Positions 63,201 to 64,000 of a DNA stretch of 64,000 bases are shown piece after piece. Made by a program: the position numbers and the translations under genes. The notes under the pieces are model-generated. The model made no database searches, was not told where the DNA came from, and saw only the letters and a list, made by a program, of their open reading frames with translations. The stretch covers positions 8,632,501 to 8,696,500 of the forward strand of contig CP114486.1 in the NCBI GenBank assembly GCA_027186245.1, written 5' to 3'. Every line of letters starts with the position of its first letter. Positions within the stretch are counted from its first letter, which is position 1. The DNA is from Coriaria nepalensis. Lineage: Eukaryota > Streptophyta > Magnoliopsida > Cucurbitales > Coriariaceae.

Positions 63201-63690
63201 CATGGGATATGGCTGCAGGTGTTTTGGTAATGTAACAGTATATTGCTTTTTAAGATCCATATGTGAATGGGGATGCTTTGGTGTTAATTATACATCTGAG
63301 TGTGTATCCGACAACTTTCTTTAAATGAACATATGATCAGTGGGTCCCATAACCTAAAACCAAGAAATTTTGTCATTCTAGTATTATAATTTTCACTTAC
63401 TTCAAAGATCCAGAAACTTGTTCTAAGATACCTTGCCATCTTTTGAGACACACTGAACATTGTTTTGTTAAAAAAGGTTGTCATTCACGCTTTTCTTTTC
63501 AAGGTAATGACCTTGTTTGAAATTTGAATAGTTGGACATTGATTGTGAATGTCTCTTATTAATTTATTTCTTTCATTGCTCGAAGCAGTTAGTTGAAGAA
63601 GCAGGTGGTACTGTAACTCGCATGGATGGTGGAAAGTTCTCTGTTTTTGATAGATCTGTTTTGGTATCAAATGGTGTGCTACATGACAAG
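60232..63690 (+). CDS. IMPL1: Chloroplast inositol monophosphatase-like phosphatase IMPL1, 5' part
   Basis: Join 60232..60510, 60629..60696, 61707..61840, 62015..62103, 62523..62580, 62655..62707, 62864..62962, 63113..63226, 63589..63690 and continuing beyond the window; 332 of ~370 residues. A Mg-dependent plastid phosphatase that hydrolyses inositol monophosphates and, in vitro, related sugar phosphates. Residues 1-~60 are a Ser/Arg-rich chloroplast transit peptide. Metal site: E141/E142 in GEEGG, D158-P-L-D161-G-T in the second motif, W291-D292-MAAG in the third; VTDTDK is also present. All nine exons splice in frame with gt-ag. The start is the first ATG; the open frame extends to a GTG at 60205, which I do not use. 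FAHGYP, near-invariant in the family, reads FAHCYP (C169). The last exon or exons lie right of 64000. Confidence 0.95.
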
Positions 63691-64000
63691 GTTAGTCTTT
63701 CTGGCTTATTCTTTCATCCAGTGGTGTTAACAACATAACTTCCCTAGTTCTACAGGATCACTAGGATAACCTATTTAATTTACAACATCGCTTCAGATCA
63801 TCTTATCTTTTTCATTTTTCTTTTCATTTATTATTATTTTATCTGCATGTGTTTCTCACGTACAATCTTGGTCGCAGAAATGTTTTTACTGTTACTATTG
63901 TACTGAGAAATGGTGCCAAATATGGTTCCTAGGAAGTTCGGACTCGCAGATAGCACTTTCTTATTCATTGATAAATTATTTTCATCCTTTATTAAATGAT
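63691..64000 (+). other. IMPL1 intron, cut by the window edge
   Basis: Begins with the donor GTTAGT after the DKL-type position; no acceptor followed by the expected C-terminal coding (KLLERI-like) was found before the end of the window. Confidence 0.6.

Overview
This window is nuclear DNA from a flowering plant, most probably a eudicot. It is AT-rich, its genes are split by GT-AG introns, and seven of its eight genes have plant-type exon structures (the eighth is a single exon). The exact species cannot be told from the sequence. No bacterial-type operon, CRISPR array or convincing tRNA/rRNA gene was seen.

Eight protein-coding genes can be modelled exon by exon, and every reading frame closes across the proposed splice sites. 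From left to right they are: the 3' end of a root-type ferredoxin-NADP+ reductase (+); a group IIe WRKY transcription factor of the WRKY14/35 type (-); the organellar primase-helicase Twinkle, 21 exons (+); a CYP21-1-like secretory cyclophilin, 7 exons (-); a beta-tubulin, 3 exons (+); a single-exon berberine-bridge-enzyme-like FAD oxidase (+); a fatty acid 2-hydroxylase of the FAH1 type, 6 coding exons (-); and the 5' part of the chloroplast inositol-phosphatase-like IMPL1 (+), cut by the right edge.

The genes are islands of 1.3-11 kb separated by 0.4-8.6 kb of transposon-derived DNA. The 11.0-15.1 kb gap holds a decayed MULE-type fragment. The 26-29 kb gap holds a Ty3 gag scrap. The 33.7-42.3 kb gap holds two Ty3/gypsy gag relics on opposite strands and a DUF1985-type (Ulp1/transposon-associated) pseudogene. 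The 44.4-48.9 kb gap holds a ~0.94 kb element with long inverted termini. The 54-60 kb gap holds a hairpin-forming minisatellite inside a 651-bp tandem duplication, and a probable ~2 kb solo LTR. One ~370-bp non-coding family occurs three times in the same orientation (6.1, 19.2 and 57.6 kb); the middle copy lies in a Twinkle intron.

The genes do not form a pathway. They are housekeeping or regulatory genes of plastids (IMPL1, root FNR, Twinkle), endomembranes (cyclophilin, FAH1, BBE-like), cytoskeleton and nucleus. Their order is informative: from memory, the Arabidopsis counterparts of root FNR, WRKY14, Twinkle, the BBE-like cluster and IMPL1 lie close together on chromosome 1, and those of WRKY35 and FAH1 lie together on chromosome 2, so the window looks like one unfractionated ancestral block. 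I saw no convincing undescribed biological system; the most unusual structures are the repeats.
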